The notes below the pieces were generated by a model. That model did no database searches and had not been told where the DNA came from. It saw nothing but the letters and a program-made list of their open reading frames with translations. Positions 17,302-25,723 of a DNA stretch of 64,000 bases are shown here, in pieces. The stretch spans positions 2,418,001-2,482,000 of the forward strand of contig CAXXIH010000008.1 in assembly GCA_963663365.2 (NCBI GenBank), given 5' to 3'. Position numbers and translations under genes: made by a program. The DNA comes from G963663365 sp963663365. Its GTDB lineage: Bacteria; Hinthialibacterota; Hinthialibacteria; Hinthialibacterales; G963663365. Position 1 is the first letter of the stretch; each line of letters opens with the position of its first letter.

Positions 17302-18901
17302 TTTCATAATTGTCGGCTCGGGTGCCAGCGGTGTAACCGCCGCCTATCCGCTTTCTGAAAAGGGGCACTCTGTAGCCATCGTTGACGTTGGTATACCGGC
17401 GCCGGATATTGTAAATACAATCCCTTCCAAAGATTTTTTGTCCCTGCGCCAACAGGATAAACATCAGCATCGCTATTTTTTGGGAGATGAATTCGAAGGA
17501 ATCCCATTGGATACATCCGGAGTCGGAACAAAATTGACTCCGCCTCGACTTTATGTTCTTCAAACACCTTCAAATATTAAACAAGCGGTTAGTTCGACTT
17601 TTCGTGCGCACGAAAGCTACGCGGCCGGTGGCGCAGCATCTTCTTGGGGCGCCGGTGCTCTTCCTTTATTGCCAAGTGATTATGGCAGCATGCCAATATC
17701 CCACGATGATCTTGAAACGCACTATTCAACGGTCATGGATCGCATTGGCGTAAGCGGCGCGGATGATGATCTTTCCGAAATCTATGGATATGACGATGCA
17801 TTACTGCCTCCATTGGATATAGATCGTAATGCCGAAGTAATATATGAGTGTTATAAAAACCGCGCAGATTCATTTAAATCCGGCGGTTTTTTCATGGGCC
17901 GGACTCGTCTCGCTGTCTGTTCCGTCGCCCATCAAGGCCGTGGCCCCCATAAGTACTATGATATGGACTATTGGGCTGATATCGAAAACAGCGTTTTCCG
18001 GCCAATCTATATTTTGGACAAACTCAAGAAATTTCCAAATTTTGAGTATGTTAGCAACCAGCATGTTTTATCGTTTACGGAAAAGCATGATGGCATGGTC
18101 GAAATTATCTGCAAAGACATCGAAAGCAAAAAAACATCCAGATTTTATGCAAAAACCTTAATTCTCTGCGCCGGTGCGCTCGGCACGGCACGTATTGTTC
18201 TACGTTCACTCGCCAAATACAATGCCCCCATCCCGATTTTATCCAATCCGTACTCTTATATTCCGACCATAAATCTTCGTATGTTCGGTCAAATACCAAA
18301 AGACAAAAGATGCAGCCTTTCACAATTGGCCGGAATCTATAAACCGGACGAATCGGGTAGCGCGTATAGTCACTTTAATGTTTTTTCGTATAGATCGCTT
18401 TTGACCTTTAAACTATTAAATGAAATTCCCTTTCCCTGTAAGGAAGGCATCAAAATTCTTCCGTTGTTGATACCGATCATATCCATCGTAACCGTATTTC
18501 ATTCAGATCATCCTACTGCAAATAAATATTGCATTTTGAGACAGCAGCCGGACTGCGAAGAAGGGGAATTTGAAATTCATTACGAACTCTCGCCTGAGGA
18601 AATTAAGGCCATTAACGATAATGAGCGTGGCGTTGTAAAGCATTTCCGCCGTCTCGGTTGCATCGCCTGTAAAAGAATATCACGTAATGCCGGTGGCAGT
18701 ATTCACTACTGCGGAACAATACCTATGACGAGTGAAAATCGCGAGTTAACTTGTACACAGGATGGTCTCCTTCGCGGAACGAAATCGGTTTATATTGCAG
18801 ACGGGTCTTGCATTTCTCCCATGCCTGCAACTGTGCCAACACTTACATTTATGGCAAATGCCAATCGTATAAGTGAATATTTAGCACAGAAGATGACATA
18901 G
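17288..18901 (+). CDS. GMC-type FAD-dependent oxidoreductase
   Basis: The 537-residue protein starts MKIYDFIIVGSGASGVTAA, a Rossmann FAD-binding motif (GSGASG at about 10-15). A second motif, ESYAAGGAASSWGAG, matches the GMC region that positions the flavin. The C-terminus has SIHYCGTIPM (a His near the active site) and VYIADGSCISPMPATVPTLTFMANA, the GMC C-terminal FAD/substrate motif. GMC enzymes oxidise alcohols or sugars. The gene has no signal sequence, and the preceding gene overlaps it by 14 bp. Glycan sugar oxidation is suggested by the epimerase and methyltransferases next to it. The start at 17,288 was chosen over 17,252 because the flavin fold begins right after it. Confidence 0.8.
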   Translation: MKIYDFIIVGSGASGVTAAYPLSEKGHSVAIVDVGIPAPDIVNTIPSKDFLSLRQQDKHQHRYFLGDEFEGIPLDTSGVGTKLTPPRLYVLQTPSNIKQAVSSTFRAHESYAAGGAASSWGAGALPLLPSDYGSMPISHDDLETHYSTVMDRIGVSGADDDLSEIYGYDDALLPPLDIDRNAEVIYECYKNRADSFKSGGFFMGRTRLAVCSVAHQGRGPHKYYDMDYWADIENSVFRPIYILDKLKKFPNFEYVSNQHVLSFTEKHDGMVEIICKDIESKKTSRFYAKTLILCAGALGTARIVLRSLAKYNAPIPILSNPYSYIPTINLRMFGQIPKDKRCSLSQLAGIYKPDESGSAYSHFNVFSYRSLLTFKLLNEIPFPCKEGIKILPLLIPIISIVTVFHSDHPTANKYCILRQQPDCEEGEFEIHYELSPEEIKAINDNERGVVKHFRRLGCIACKRISRNAGGSIHYCGTIPMTSENRELTCTQDGLLRGTKSVYIADGSCISPMPATVPTLTFMANANRISEYLAQKMT

Positions 18902-18913
18902 GATTAATCAATA

Positions 18914-19807
18914 ATGAAAACCGTTCTTATAACCGGGGTGAATGGATTAATCGGCCGGCGCCTCGCCTATAAATTTGATAAGTGCGGCTGGTCGGTAAGA
19001 GGAATGGTCAGAGACCCCGGCAATGTCAGGACTCCTATTCCAAATGTAAAATACTATCAAGGCAGGCTCCCCTCACCATTCGATGAAACGGCATTTCACG
19101 GCGTTGACGCCATCGTGCATTGCGCATTTTCGTCTCACGAAATCGATCCCATCCGCAATGATACCGTCAATATCCAAGGCACTGTTAATTTGCACAATTT
19201 GGCGCAAAAACATTCAATAGACTTGTTTGTGTTCTTATCGAGCCTTGCGGCCAATGCAAAATCAACAACACTCTATGGCCAAAGCAAATTCCGGATAGAA
19301 CAATACTTAGGTATTGAAAATGGATTGATCGTGAGACCCGGCCTTGTTATATCACCGGACGGCGGGCTATTCGGAAAGATATTTCATTTTATCCGTACTT
19401 CTTATCTTATTCCAAATTTCATTGATGTAAATCGAAAATTTTATATTGTTGACATACAGGACCTGTGTGATTTGCTGTTTTCTTGCGTCGAAAACCGAGT
19501 GCGTGGCCTAAATACAATTGCCTGTCCCGAACCCGTCACATTGAAATTTATCCAAGAATGTATGATAAAACGGCTCAATGTTAAAAGATTGTTTTTGCCC
19601 ATACCTGCCGCACTGTGTATTGCCGTTGCACGATTTCTCGAGTCTTTGGGGATTCACCTGCCGTTCAATTCAGATCAGCTTGGCAGTCTAAAATCAGGCG
19701 ATGTCGTTGAAGACGGCAATTTGACAGGTTTGATCGACTATAACTACAAAGACGCCGCACAAAGCATAAGCAACATGGCCATCGATCAAAATATGGACGC
19801 TCAATAA
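18914..19807 (+). CDS. NAD-dependent epimerase/dehydratase (extended SDR)
   Basis: The 297-residue protein has an N-terminal dinucleotide-binding motif ITGVNGLIGRRL (Gly-x-x-Gly-x-x-Gly at 8-14), DAIVHCA, VNIQGTVNL, the catalytic Ser in FLSSLAA (about 109-110) and Tyr121-x3-Lys125 (YGQSK). That is the extended SDR set of sugar-nucleotide epimerases and dehydratases, or of sterol/flavonoid-type dehydrogenases. It starts 12 bp after the oxidoreductase stop, on the same strand, so the two are likely co-transcribed. The C-terminal half is variable and gives no substrate. Confidence 0.8.
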   Translation: MKTVLITGVNGLIGRRLAYKFDKCGWSVRGMVRDPGNVRTPIPNVKYYQGRLPSPFDETAFHGVDAIVHCAFSSHEIDPIRNDTVNIQGTVNLHNLAQKHSIDLFVFLSSLAANAKSTTLYGQSKFRIEQYLGIENGLIVRPGLVISPDGGLFGKIFHFIRTSYLIPNFIDVNRKFYIVDIQDLCDLLFSCVENRVRGLNTIACPEPVTLKFIQECMIKRLNVKRLFLPIPAALCIAVARFLESLGIHLPFNSDQLGSLKSGDVVEDGNLTGLIDYNYKDAAQSISNMAIDQNMDAQ

Positions 19808-19851
19808 ATTCGTGCTATCACTTCACTTGCAGCGTCTATTGATAATCCATC

Positions 19852-20577
19852 TCATTTACAACGTGCCATGATTGCATAGTTAGTACATATCAAAGGGCAA
19901 TCGAGTAATGTTTCCAAAGTCGAGAAAAACGGAACAAGACTTTGTGGCGGAAACTTTTGATAAGGAAACAAAAACGTTGTGTGAGGTTTTATTTGTACGT
20001 CATAAGTTCTGCCGGTACCGCGAAAATACTTGGCGAGCAGCTTTGGCTTGAGCGAAAAAACGCCTTTTTCAACGCTGTAGTGACGCAAGGCAAATAGAAA
20101 GAGAATCGGATTAAACCGATTGGGTTCAAAAAAGAAAATGCAACCTTGATCTTTGGTGACCCGCACAGACTCTTTAATGACATTTTCCTGGTCATCGATA
20201 TGGTGAAGAAATGCGTTCCCAAACACAACATCGAACGATTTATCGCGGAACGGCAATGCTGTAACATCGGCTTTATAGATTTTCGCGGAATCGTTTAAAT
20301 TCTTTTTTGCCTGGACACAGGCGGAAAATGAATAATCCACGGCATACAAATCTGACGCCGTTTTAGAATGAATCAACTGGGCGTTATAGCCTTCGCCTGC
20401 CGCCAATTCAAGAATTTTTAAATCGGACTTGGCAGCAATATCCGGGAAATATTCTACAATCTTGCGCCATCGCCTTTCAAAATTATGCAAGTGATTGATC
20501 GGGTTCAGCTTCTTACTGAAATTCTCAAAGTATTTTTTATCACCCGATAATACATTCGCATCGCATTCATTTTTCAT
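19852..20577 (-). CDS. Class I SAM-dependent methyltransferase
   Basis: The 241-residue protein has motif I ILELAAGEGYN near residue 60, an acidic motif II region DLYAVDYSF, and FDVVFGNAFLHHIDD, the motif IV/V region of UbiE-like enzymes. The N-terminus (GDKKYFENFSKKLNPINHLHNFERRW) is typical of methyltransferases in glycan and lipid clusters. It faces the epimerase gene from the opposite strand and is followed on the same strand by nothing in the island. The acceptor is unknown. Confidence 0.75.
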   Translation of the reverse strand: MKNECDANVLSGDKKYFENFSKKLNPINHLHNFERRWRKIVEYFPDIAAKSDLKILELAAGEGYNAQLIHSKTASDLYAVDYSFSACVQAKKNLNDSAKIYKADVTALPFRDKSFDVVFGNAFLHHIDDQENVIKESVRVTKDQGCIFFFEPNRFNPILFLFALRHYSVEKGVFSLKPKLLAKYFRGTGRTYDVQIKPHTTFLFPYQKFPPQSLVPFFSTLETLLDCPLICTNYAIMARCK

Positions 20578-20714
20578 CTAATTATGCCTGCTTTGCTATT
20601 ACATGCTTTTCTAAAAATCCAGTCAACAGCAAATGAAAAACGGTGTTCTTATAGACGCTGGATTTTTTACGAATGGGCTTGCCATTTTCTATTCTGAACG
20701 CAGCCCGATTGCAC

Positions 20715-21449
20715 TCAAATTTTGACAGCCGTTAAAATTACATGATAATTGAATAACTTTGGAGCAATCTTTTGCAGCAAGTTCTCAATCAAATCGCAAA
20801 TAAACCATGTGCGCCGCCCTCCTAAGTTGGCATGAGAGAGCGGTGTAAATAATCCGGAAATATAAAACGTACGTTCATAACTCATTCCCGCTTCCTCCAA
20901 CATTTCTATCATTGTAGCGGGTGATCTGTGTTCAAAAAGCGATAACTCGTGATGGATTCCCAATAAATCGGCAACCCACAGAATCAAATTCCGGTAGAAT
21001 GAGGATTTATTGCCTTCAAGAATCAATAAGGCGCCGCCTGTCTTTAGGCAACGACAAGCCTCCTTAAAAACATCTGTGGGATCCTTTAGGTGATGAACCA
21101 CCCCTTTCATAACAATAACATCCGCAAAATCGGAATCATATGGCAAATTCTCACCCGTGCCCGTTCGCGTATCGGCATTTGGCGCTAAAAATTTTGCGAT
21201 CTCAATACTCTTCGGCGACGGATCGATTCCATATACGCTCTTGAATTTGCTTGTAGCGACGGAAAGAAAATCCCCGATACCGCATCCGATCTCGAGAAGG
21301 CACTCAATATTCATACCATCAAGAACAGATAAGATAAATTCCGATTGCCTTTGATGAAAATGCTTAAATGCATATCGATTATCAAATTTATTCTGCATTT
21401 CTTCAGCGAAGCTATTGCTCCGGTTAATTTCATCCTGAAGATAATCCAT
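20715..21449 (-). CDS. Class I SAM-dependent methyltransferase
   Basis: The 244-residue protein has motif I LLEIGCGIGDFLSV, the acidic-loop VYGIDPSPKSIEIA, and ADVIVMKGVVHHLKDP, then a GGALLILEGNK strand; this is a Methyltransf_11-like fold. The start at 21,449 was chosen over three in-frame ATGs upstream because GGAG at 21,459-21,456 is 6 nt before it. Together with the neighbour at 19,852 it makes a pair on the minus strand, 137 bp apart. The two differ in sequence outside the motifs, so they should act on different acceptors. Confidence 0.75.
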   Translation of the reverse strand: MDYLQDEINRSNSFAEEMQNKFDNRYAFKHFHQRQSEFILSVLDGMNIECLLEIGCGIGDFLSVATSKFKSVYGIDPSPKSIEIAKFLAPNADTRTGTGENLPYDSDFADVIVMKGVVHHLKDPTDVFKEACRCLKTGGALLILEGNKSSFYRNLILWVADLLGIHHELSLFEHRSPATMIEMLEEAGMSYERTFYISGLFTPLSHANLGGRRTWFICDLIENLLQKIAPKLFNYHVILTAVKI

Positions 21450-21491
21450 CGGGAACTCCATTCGCAACATCTCGTTTTGTTTATATACCAC

Positions 21492-21991
21492 TATTATGCT
21501 GGGTTATCAATAAACGGGTTATGGCGGAGCCCATCATCAGAATTTCGCCGTCGATACCCGAAACCCATGTTATGCCACTTTTATTCTCTTTTCATTGCCA
21601 TTTAAGGCATGGCTTCGTTTTCTATCTTTCCTTGTTTTTAACAAAGTTGCCTGGTTGGAATTAGAATTCCCGAATTAGGCAATTCATTATAAAAACATAA
21701 TTCATTCCTGATTTCTCTATAAAAATACATATTGCAATCTATGCGTGCATCTCGACGACTTTCCCGATATGGACACGCGCCTCGTAATAACATTTTATAG
21801 GTAAGAGGTAACTCCTTTCCGGCCTTGTGCCGGAAGTCTTCTTATTACTCTTAGTATTAAATTGCAGGGGCAGATTATAGCAAGAGCTGCACTTCTGAAA
21901 TCGATCTTCACCAAATAAGGACAATAGCGGCCGGATTACCGCGGATGTAAAGGCGAATCAATTTTCAGCGCACTTGAAAGCAAAAAACCTC
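21492..21991. other. Non-coding end of the island
   Basis: About 500 bases between the methyltransferase gene and the tRNA. I see no gene, no integrase remnant and only one structure, the hairpin at 21,817-21,835. The stretch is AT-rich with several TTATTA/TATAAA runs. Confidence 0.55.
21817..21835. other. Perfect 7-bp hairpin in the island end
   Basis: TTCCGGC at 21,817-21,823 pairs with GCCGGAA at 21,829-21,835 across a 5-nt loop. Outer TAAGA/TCTTA complements could extend it after a bulge. No U-run follows closely on either strand, so a terminator role is doubtful. Confidence 0.4.
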
Positions 21992-22053
21992 CCAAAAACC
22001 GCGCCAGGCAGGATTCGAACCTGCGACCACCGGATTAGGAATCCGATGCTCTA
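21992..22053 (-). repeat. Proximal 62-bp repeat inside the intact tRNA-Arg
   Basis: Identical over 62 bases to 16,577-16,638. It lies within the intact tRNA and runs 8 bases past its 3' end, which is where attachment sites of tRNA-targeting elements end. Confidence 0.85.
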
Positions 22054-22073
22054 TCCTACTGAGCTACTGGCGC
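22000..22073 (-). tRNA. tRNA-Arg (anticodon CCU)
   Basis: Read on the minus strand, the acceptor arms GCGCCAG and CTGGCGC pair in all seven positions. The D arm (AGCTC...GAGC), the anticodon stem TCGGA/TCCGG with loop TTCCTAA, and the T arm GCAGG-TTCGAAT-CCTGC all fold. Loop positions 34-36 read CCT, which decodes AGG. The discriminator is G at 22,000 and CCA is not encoded. Confidence 0.95.
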
Positions 22074-22139
22074 CCAAACGTTGAGAATAGCACCCGCCCC
22101 GCCTCATGCCAGCGAATGCCACCCGAGCGTCATGTTTTC

Positions 22140-23213
22140 TCATTCCACAATTGTCCCGATTCGCAGCCAGGGCGTGGTGTTGCTGGTGGCCGGTTCGATG
22201 TTCTCCCCGCCCAATGCATAGAGTTTCGAGTCTAAAAGCACCACGCGGATATCGTTGGTAGGAACGGGCATAGGGCTGGGCATGATCTGCCACTTGTCAC
22301 TCTCGGTGTCATACACCAACACAAACGGGCAGTAATAGGAAGCGTAGCGTTCCGTCTTCTCGTAGGCCGTTTTAAGATCAGCGTCAAAATCCGTCACATC
22401 CGCGGCGCCGCCTACCACGATGATATAGCGGTCCCGATAGACACAGCTATCCATGCCTGAAATCCGGTACGGCAACGGATTCTTCTGCTCCCATTGGTTG
22501 GTTTGGGGATCATACATCAGCATTTCGGCCAGCCGTTCCCGGTCCGGACCTTGTTCCGGTTTCGGCTCAAAAAAATGCGCGCCGCCGAAAACATAAATCT
22601 TCCCGCCTGCCGCAGCCGCACCCAACCAGCCGCGCGATCCACCGGGAATTTCACTGACAACCTCCCAGCCCGCACCGGGCTTTTGCGTATCGAAACACTC
22701 CACACTACCCAATGTTGGACCATGACCACTTTTCGCCCCGCCAAAGACATAAAGTTTTCCATCCACCGCCACGCTCGGTGACCACCCCCGCGCTTCGTTC
22801 AAATCCGCCATTCGCTCCCACCGGTAAGAGCCATCCCTCGCCGTGAGCCGGTAGCACTGCGGATGCACCTGACGTTGACGTCCACCAATGGCGTAAAACG
22901 CGCCCCCGCACTCCGCTCCTTGGACATAGCACTGCCCCACCGGCGCATTCGGACCGCGCGACCACCATCCGGCGGCGGGATCGTACACATACATCGTATC
23001 CATCTCCCCCCATGGCTGACGCATCCCGAAAACGCTGATCACCTTGCCATCCAGCGCCGTCGCGCACCCGCCCTTACGAAACTCCGGGAGATTCGGCCCC
23101 AAAGTCCAGGTGATATCTTGTATCCCCTCGCAATACCCGGCCCCGGCCAAACTCAACAAAAGACCGGCGACATTTAAAGCGCTTAAACCGCACCGAAAGA
23201 TACTTGTATTCAT
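22140..23213 (-). CDS. Secreted Kelch-repeat protein
   Basis: The 357-residue protein has a signal peptide (about 1-28, ending GAGYC, which could also serve as a lipidation site). Repeats with the Kelch double-glycine pattern follow: FYAIGGRQRQ, LYVFGGAKSG, IYVFGGAHFF, IIVVGGAAD and LYALGGENIE, each near an aromatic/Trp position. Five to six blades fit a beta-propeller. Its role is likely carbohydrate or protein binding outside the cell; related sialate mutarotases share the fold but the active residues are not evident. It starts downstream on the minus strand from the DUF2339 gene, about 60 bp away. Confidence 0.75.
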   Translation of the reverse strand: MNTSIFRCGLSALNVAGLLLSLAGAGYCEGIQDITWTLGPNLPEFRKGGCATALDGKVISVFGMRQPWGEMDTMYVYDPAAGWWSRGPNAPVGQCYVQGAECGGAFYAIGGRQRQVHPQCYRLTARDGSYRWERMADLNEARGWSPSVAVDGKLYVFGGAKSGHGPTLGSVECFDTQKPGAGWEVVSEIPGGSRGWLGAAAAGGKIYVFGGAHFFEPKPEQGPDRERLAEMLMYDPQTNQWEQKNPLPYRISGMDSCVYRDRYIIVVGGAADVTDFDADLKTAYEKTERYASYYCPFVLVYDTESDKWQIMPSPMPVPTNDIRVVLLDSKLYALGGENIEPATSNTTPWLRIGTIVE

Positions 23214-23275
23214 TATCCACCGCCTCGATACATGCTTCCAAAACCGATTTTATAAATTAAAAGCCGACAGAAACC

Positions 23276-25600
23276 TTACACTTGAGTCTCGTCATTTCTC
23301 ATCAACAACTTCTTTGCGTATTTTTGGTATACATATCCCGCCGCGATCAACAGCGCCCCCGATGCGAATAACGAGACGATCCGGTATACGGGTTTGAGTT
23401 GGCTCATATCCAGCAGCAGGATTTTCATAACCGTAATTCCGAATAGCAAAATGCCCAAGATCCGCCGCAGACGCATTCGCGTACGCAAACCGGCCACAAT
23501 TAAAACCAGCGCATACAAACTCCATAGGCCCGATACGACACCATGCTGATGCATGGAAGAAAGCCCCGGCATGGTTTCCAATCCACGGGAGGTTTCGACA
23601 GGGATATAAACAACAGCGGTGAAATGAGCCAGAACTTCCAAACAGGCTGCTGTCTTATCACAATCGGTGAATCCTGACGGCCGCCAGAACCACGCTCCGT
23701 GCAACAGAGCCGCCACAAACAGCGCCCGGGAGAGAAAATACGGATTGAGATACGGTAACGACTCGAAGCGCCATAAAGACACCATCGGTATGAACACCAA
23801 AACCAGTCCGATGGCATAAGGAATAACGGTAAATCCCATCCATTTCGGATAGGAACGCTTGCGGGCGATTTCAGCCGAAACGAAAGCAATCAAAGACCAC
23901 AACACCATAGCACCGGTGTTTGCCAAAAGTCTCGACGCACCTTTCCCGTACGCGTCCTCTTGGTACAACCAGTAGCGCGTCACCTCAAAATGCAGCAATA
24001 CACATGACAACAAAACGCCGAAAGCCGCCGGGAGCATAGATTGATAAGGGAAATAGAATGCCTTTTCGGATTTGGCAGGGGGTTGAAACCTGTAGACAAT
24101 CGCCGCCGCCGCAATACACAGCGCCCAAGAACCGAATGCCGTATTCAAAACCGGCATAAATGGTTCATTGTGAATCGGTAGCTGCAATAACAGCCAAGCC
24201 GCCGCTAAAGTCAGTGCTCCATGCCCAAAGGCCAACGTGCTCCGTGAGGCGTACCGCGCACCGGCGTATGCTAAAAGCACGGCCTCAATCGACCAGGCAA
24301 TTACGAGCGCATAAAACCGGAGCCGGATCGGCAACGCCACTGTCACCAAACAGAGCGCAACCAACTGTAATACGAAAACCGTACGGGTATCTTCCGGACA
24401 ACGTTGTACCCAAATCTGACACAATCCAACAAGCACCACCGCCTGTAATACCACCACTCCGGCCAGCGCCGAGGGATAATCATCCAACAACAAAACACAG
24501 TAATTCAGAAATGCCAGCACGGTGGCAATGATGATTATTTTCAACGCGTTGACATCAGCCGCCTTGCGCTCGACAGCCGGACGCAGGAGCGGCGTATTCA
24601 AAAACGTCAAATAAAACACCGATGAGAAGAACAACGCCACGCCGAGTTCATTTGGCGTGTAAGTTTGAAACAGCCATAGCCCGTATAGAATCGCAGTACC
24701 GAAAAGCCCGGTGATATTCACTTCCGGCCAATTTCGGAAATATGCCGACCACACCATGATGCAGTTCAATGCGAAGATATAGCTGAAGAGCTGTACGGCT
24801 TGCCCCGTGCCGGTCGAAAATAAAAGCGGACTCAAAAAGCCGCCGATTTGCCCCAAGATACAAATGGCTTTGGCATCATGAAAAACACCCAGCCCGACAC
24901 CCAACAGCGTAATACATAACGAAATCATAAACGCTGCACTGGGACTGATAAATTGATAAACCTGAAAAGAGAAATACGTGCAGATATAAAAGACTGCAAT
25001 CCCGCCGCCGGTGAGCACTCGGAACAAGATCGCATAAGCCGCGCGGCGCATCTTCTCCCCTGCCACAAGTGCGGCAAATCCGGCGATTACACCAATCAGC
25101 AGCCGTCCCTTAGGTCCAATCCAAGCGTTGTCATAGGCGTATTTCATAAAGAACGCCACTGAGGCGATTACCAACACAATCCCCACCCAATTCAGCCACT
25201 TCGTACCGACCAACATTTCCAATCCCTCAACTTCGGATTGGGTTTTAGGTAGTGGCGGGGGTATCGATGGCTCGGGCGGTTTCGACGGCGCCGGTTGCGT
25301 GATGGCCGTCTCCTTTTCAACAACGTGCGGGCGGGATGGTGCGAAAGGTTTCTGTGCAGCAGCATCCGGAGATGGCTCTTCGGCAAATTCCCCGCGATGT
25401 TTCGGCTCAACCGATTGGGTTGATTGCGGTGTGGGTTGTGCGGTGGTTCTTGGGGCTTGCAGATAGCGAAGCCGTTCCTCAACTTGCCTCAGGCGCCGAT
25501 CCAAGATGCTCTGCCGCACAAGAGCAGCGATCCCGCATCCCGCCCCGGCCAGGAGCAGAATAAGCAGACCCAAAGCAAGCAAGGCAAGCAGCTCGGACAT
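23276..25600 (-). CDS. DUF2339-type polytopic membrane protein
   Basis: The 774-residue protein has an N-terminal TM helix (about 5-28), a short coiled segment RRLRQVEERLRYL, a Pro-rich linker (about 50-125), then GTKWLNWVGIVLVIASVAFFMKYA, the signature opening of DUF2339. Some twenty hydrophobic segments follow to the C-terminus. The family is widespread, its function unknown; proximity to envelope genes elsewhere suggests an envelope role. Here it precedes the Kelch protein on the same strand. The N-terminal linker sequence is compositionally odd (repeated PSKP/PPEP), which is usual for the family. Confidence 0.85.
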   Translation of the reverse strand: MSELLALLALGLLILLLAGAGCGIAALVRQSILDRRLRQVEERLRYLQAPRTTAQPTPQSTQSVEPKHRGEFAEEPSPDAAAQKPFAPSRPHVVEKETAITQPAPSKPPEPSIPPPLPKTQSEVEGLEMLVGTKWLNWVGIVLVIASVAFFMKYAYDNAWIGPKGRLLIGVIAGFAALVAGEKMRRAAYAILFRVLTGGGIAVFYICTYFSFQVYQFISPSAAFMISLCITLLGVGLGVFHDAKAICILGQIGGFLSPLLFSTGTGQAVQLFSYIFALNCIMVWSAYFRNWPEVNITGLFGTAILYGLWLFQTYTPNELGVALFFSSVFYLTFLNTPLLRPAVERKAADVNALKIIIIATVLAFLNYCVLLLDDYPSALAGVVVLQAVVLVGLCQIWVQRCPEDTRTVFVLQLVALCLVTVALPIRLRFYALVIAWSIEAVLLAYAGARYASRSTLAFGHGALTLAAAWLLLQLPIHNEPFMPVLNTAFGSWALCIAAAAIVYRFQPPAKSEKAFYFPYQSMLPAAFGVLLSCVLLHFEVTRYWLYQEDAYGKGASRLLANTGAMVLWSLIAFVSAEIARKRSYPKWMGFTVIPYAIGLVLVFIPMVSLWRFESLPYLNPYFLSRALFVAALLHGAWFWRPSGFTDCDKTAACLEVLAHFTAVVYIPVETSRGLETMPGLSSMHQHGVVSGLWSLYALVLIVAGLRTRMRLRRILGILLFGITVMKILLLDMSQLKPVYRIVSLFASGALLIAAGYVYQKYAKKLLMRNDETQV

Positions 25601-25723
25601 GGCTTCATGCTACCACAGCCCGGTCTTGGTTACATGCATTGACGAATCTATTTTTCACCTACCCACAAGCTAGGCGTTGAAGTACGATAAATAACACTGA
25701 GAAGATATTGGCTGGCGTGAATT

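Larger units (their letters stand above)
16577..22073. mobile_element. tRNA-Arg-anchored island bounded by 62-bp direct repeats
   Basis: An intact tRNA-Arg(CCU) gene at 22,000-22,073 (minus strand) and a displaced copy of its 3' part at 16,577-16,638 enclose 5.35 kb. The order tRNA 5' half, tRNA 3' end, cargo, distal 3'-end copy is what tyrosine-integrase integration at a tRNA leaves behind. The interior is AT-richer by eye and contains five genes: an unknown membrane-anchored protein, a GMC-type oxidoreductase, an epimerase and two methyltransferases. No integrase, excisionase or transposase frame is visible in it, so it is either a decayed or a trans-mobilised element. The alternative is a simple segmental duplication of the tRNA end. 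Confidence 0.6.
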
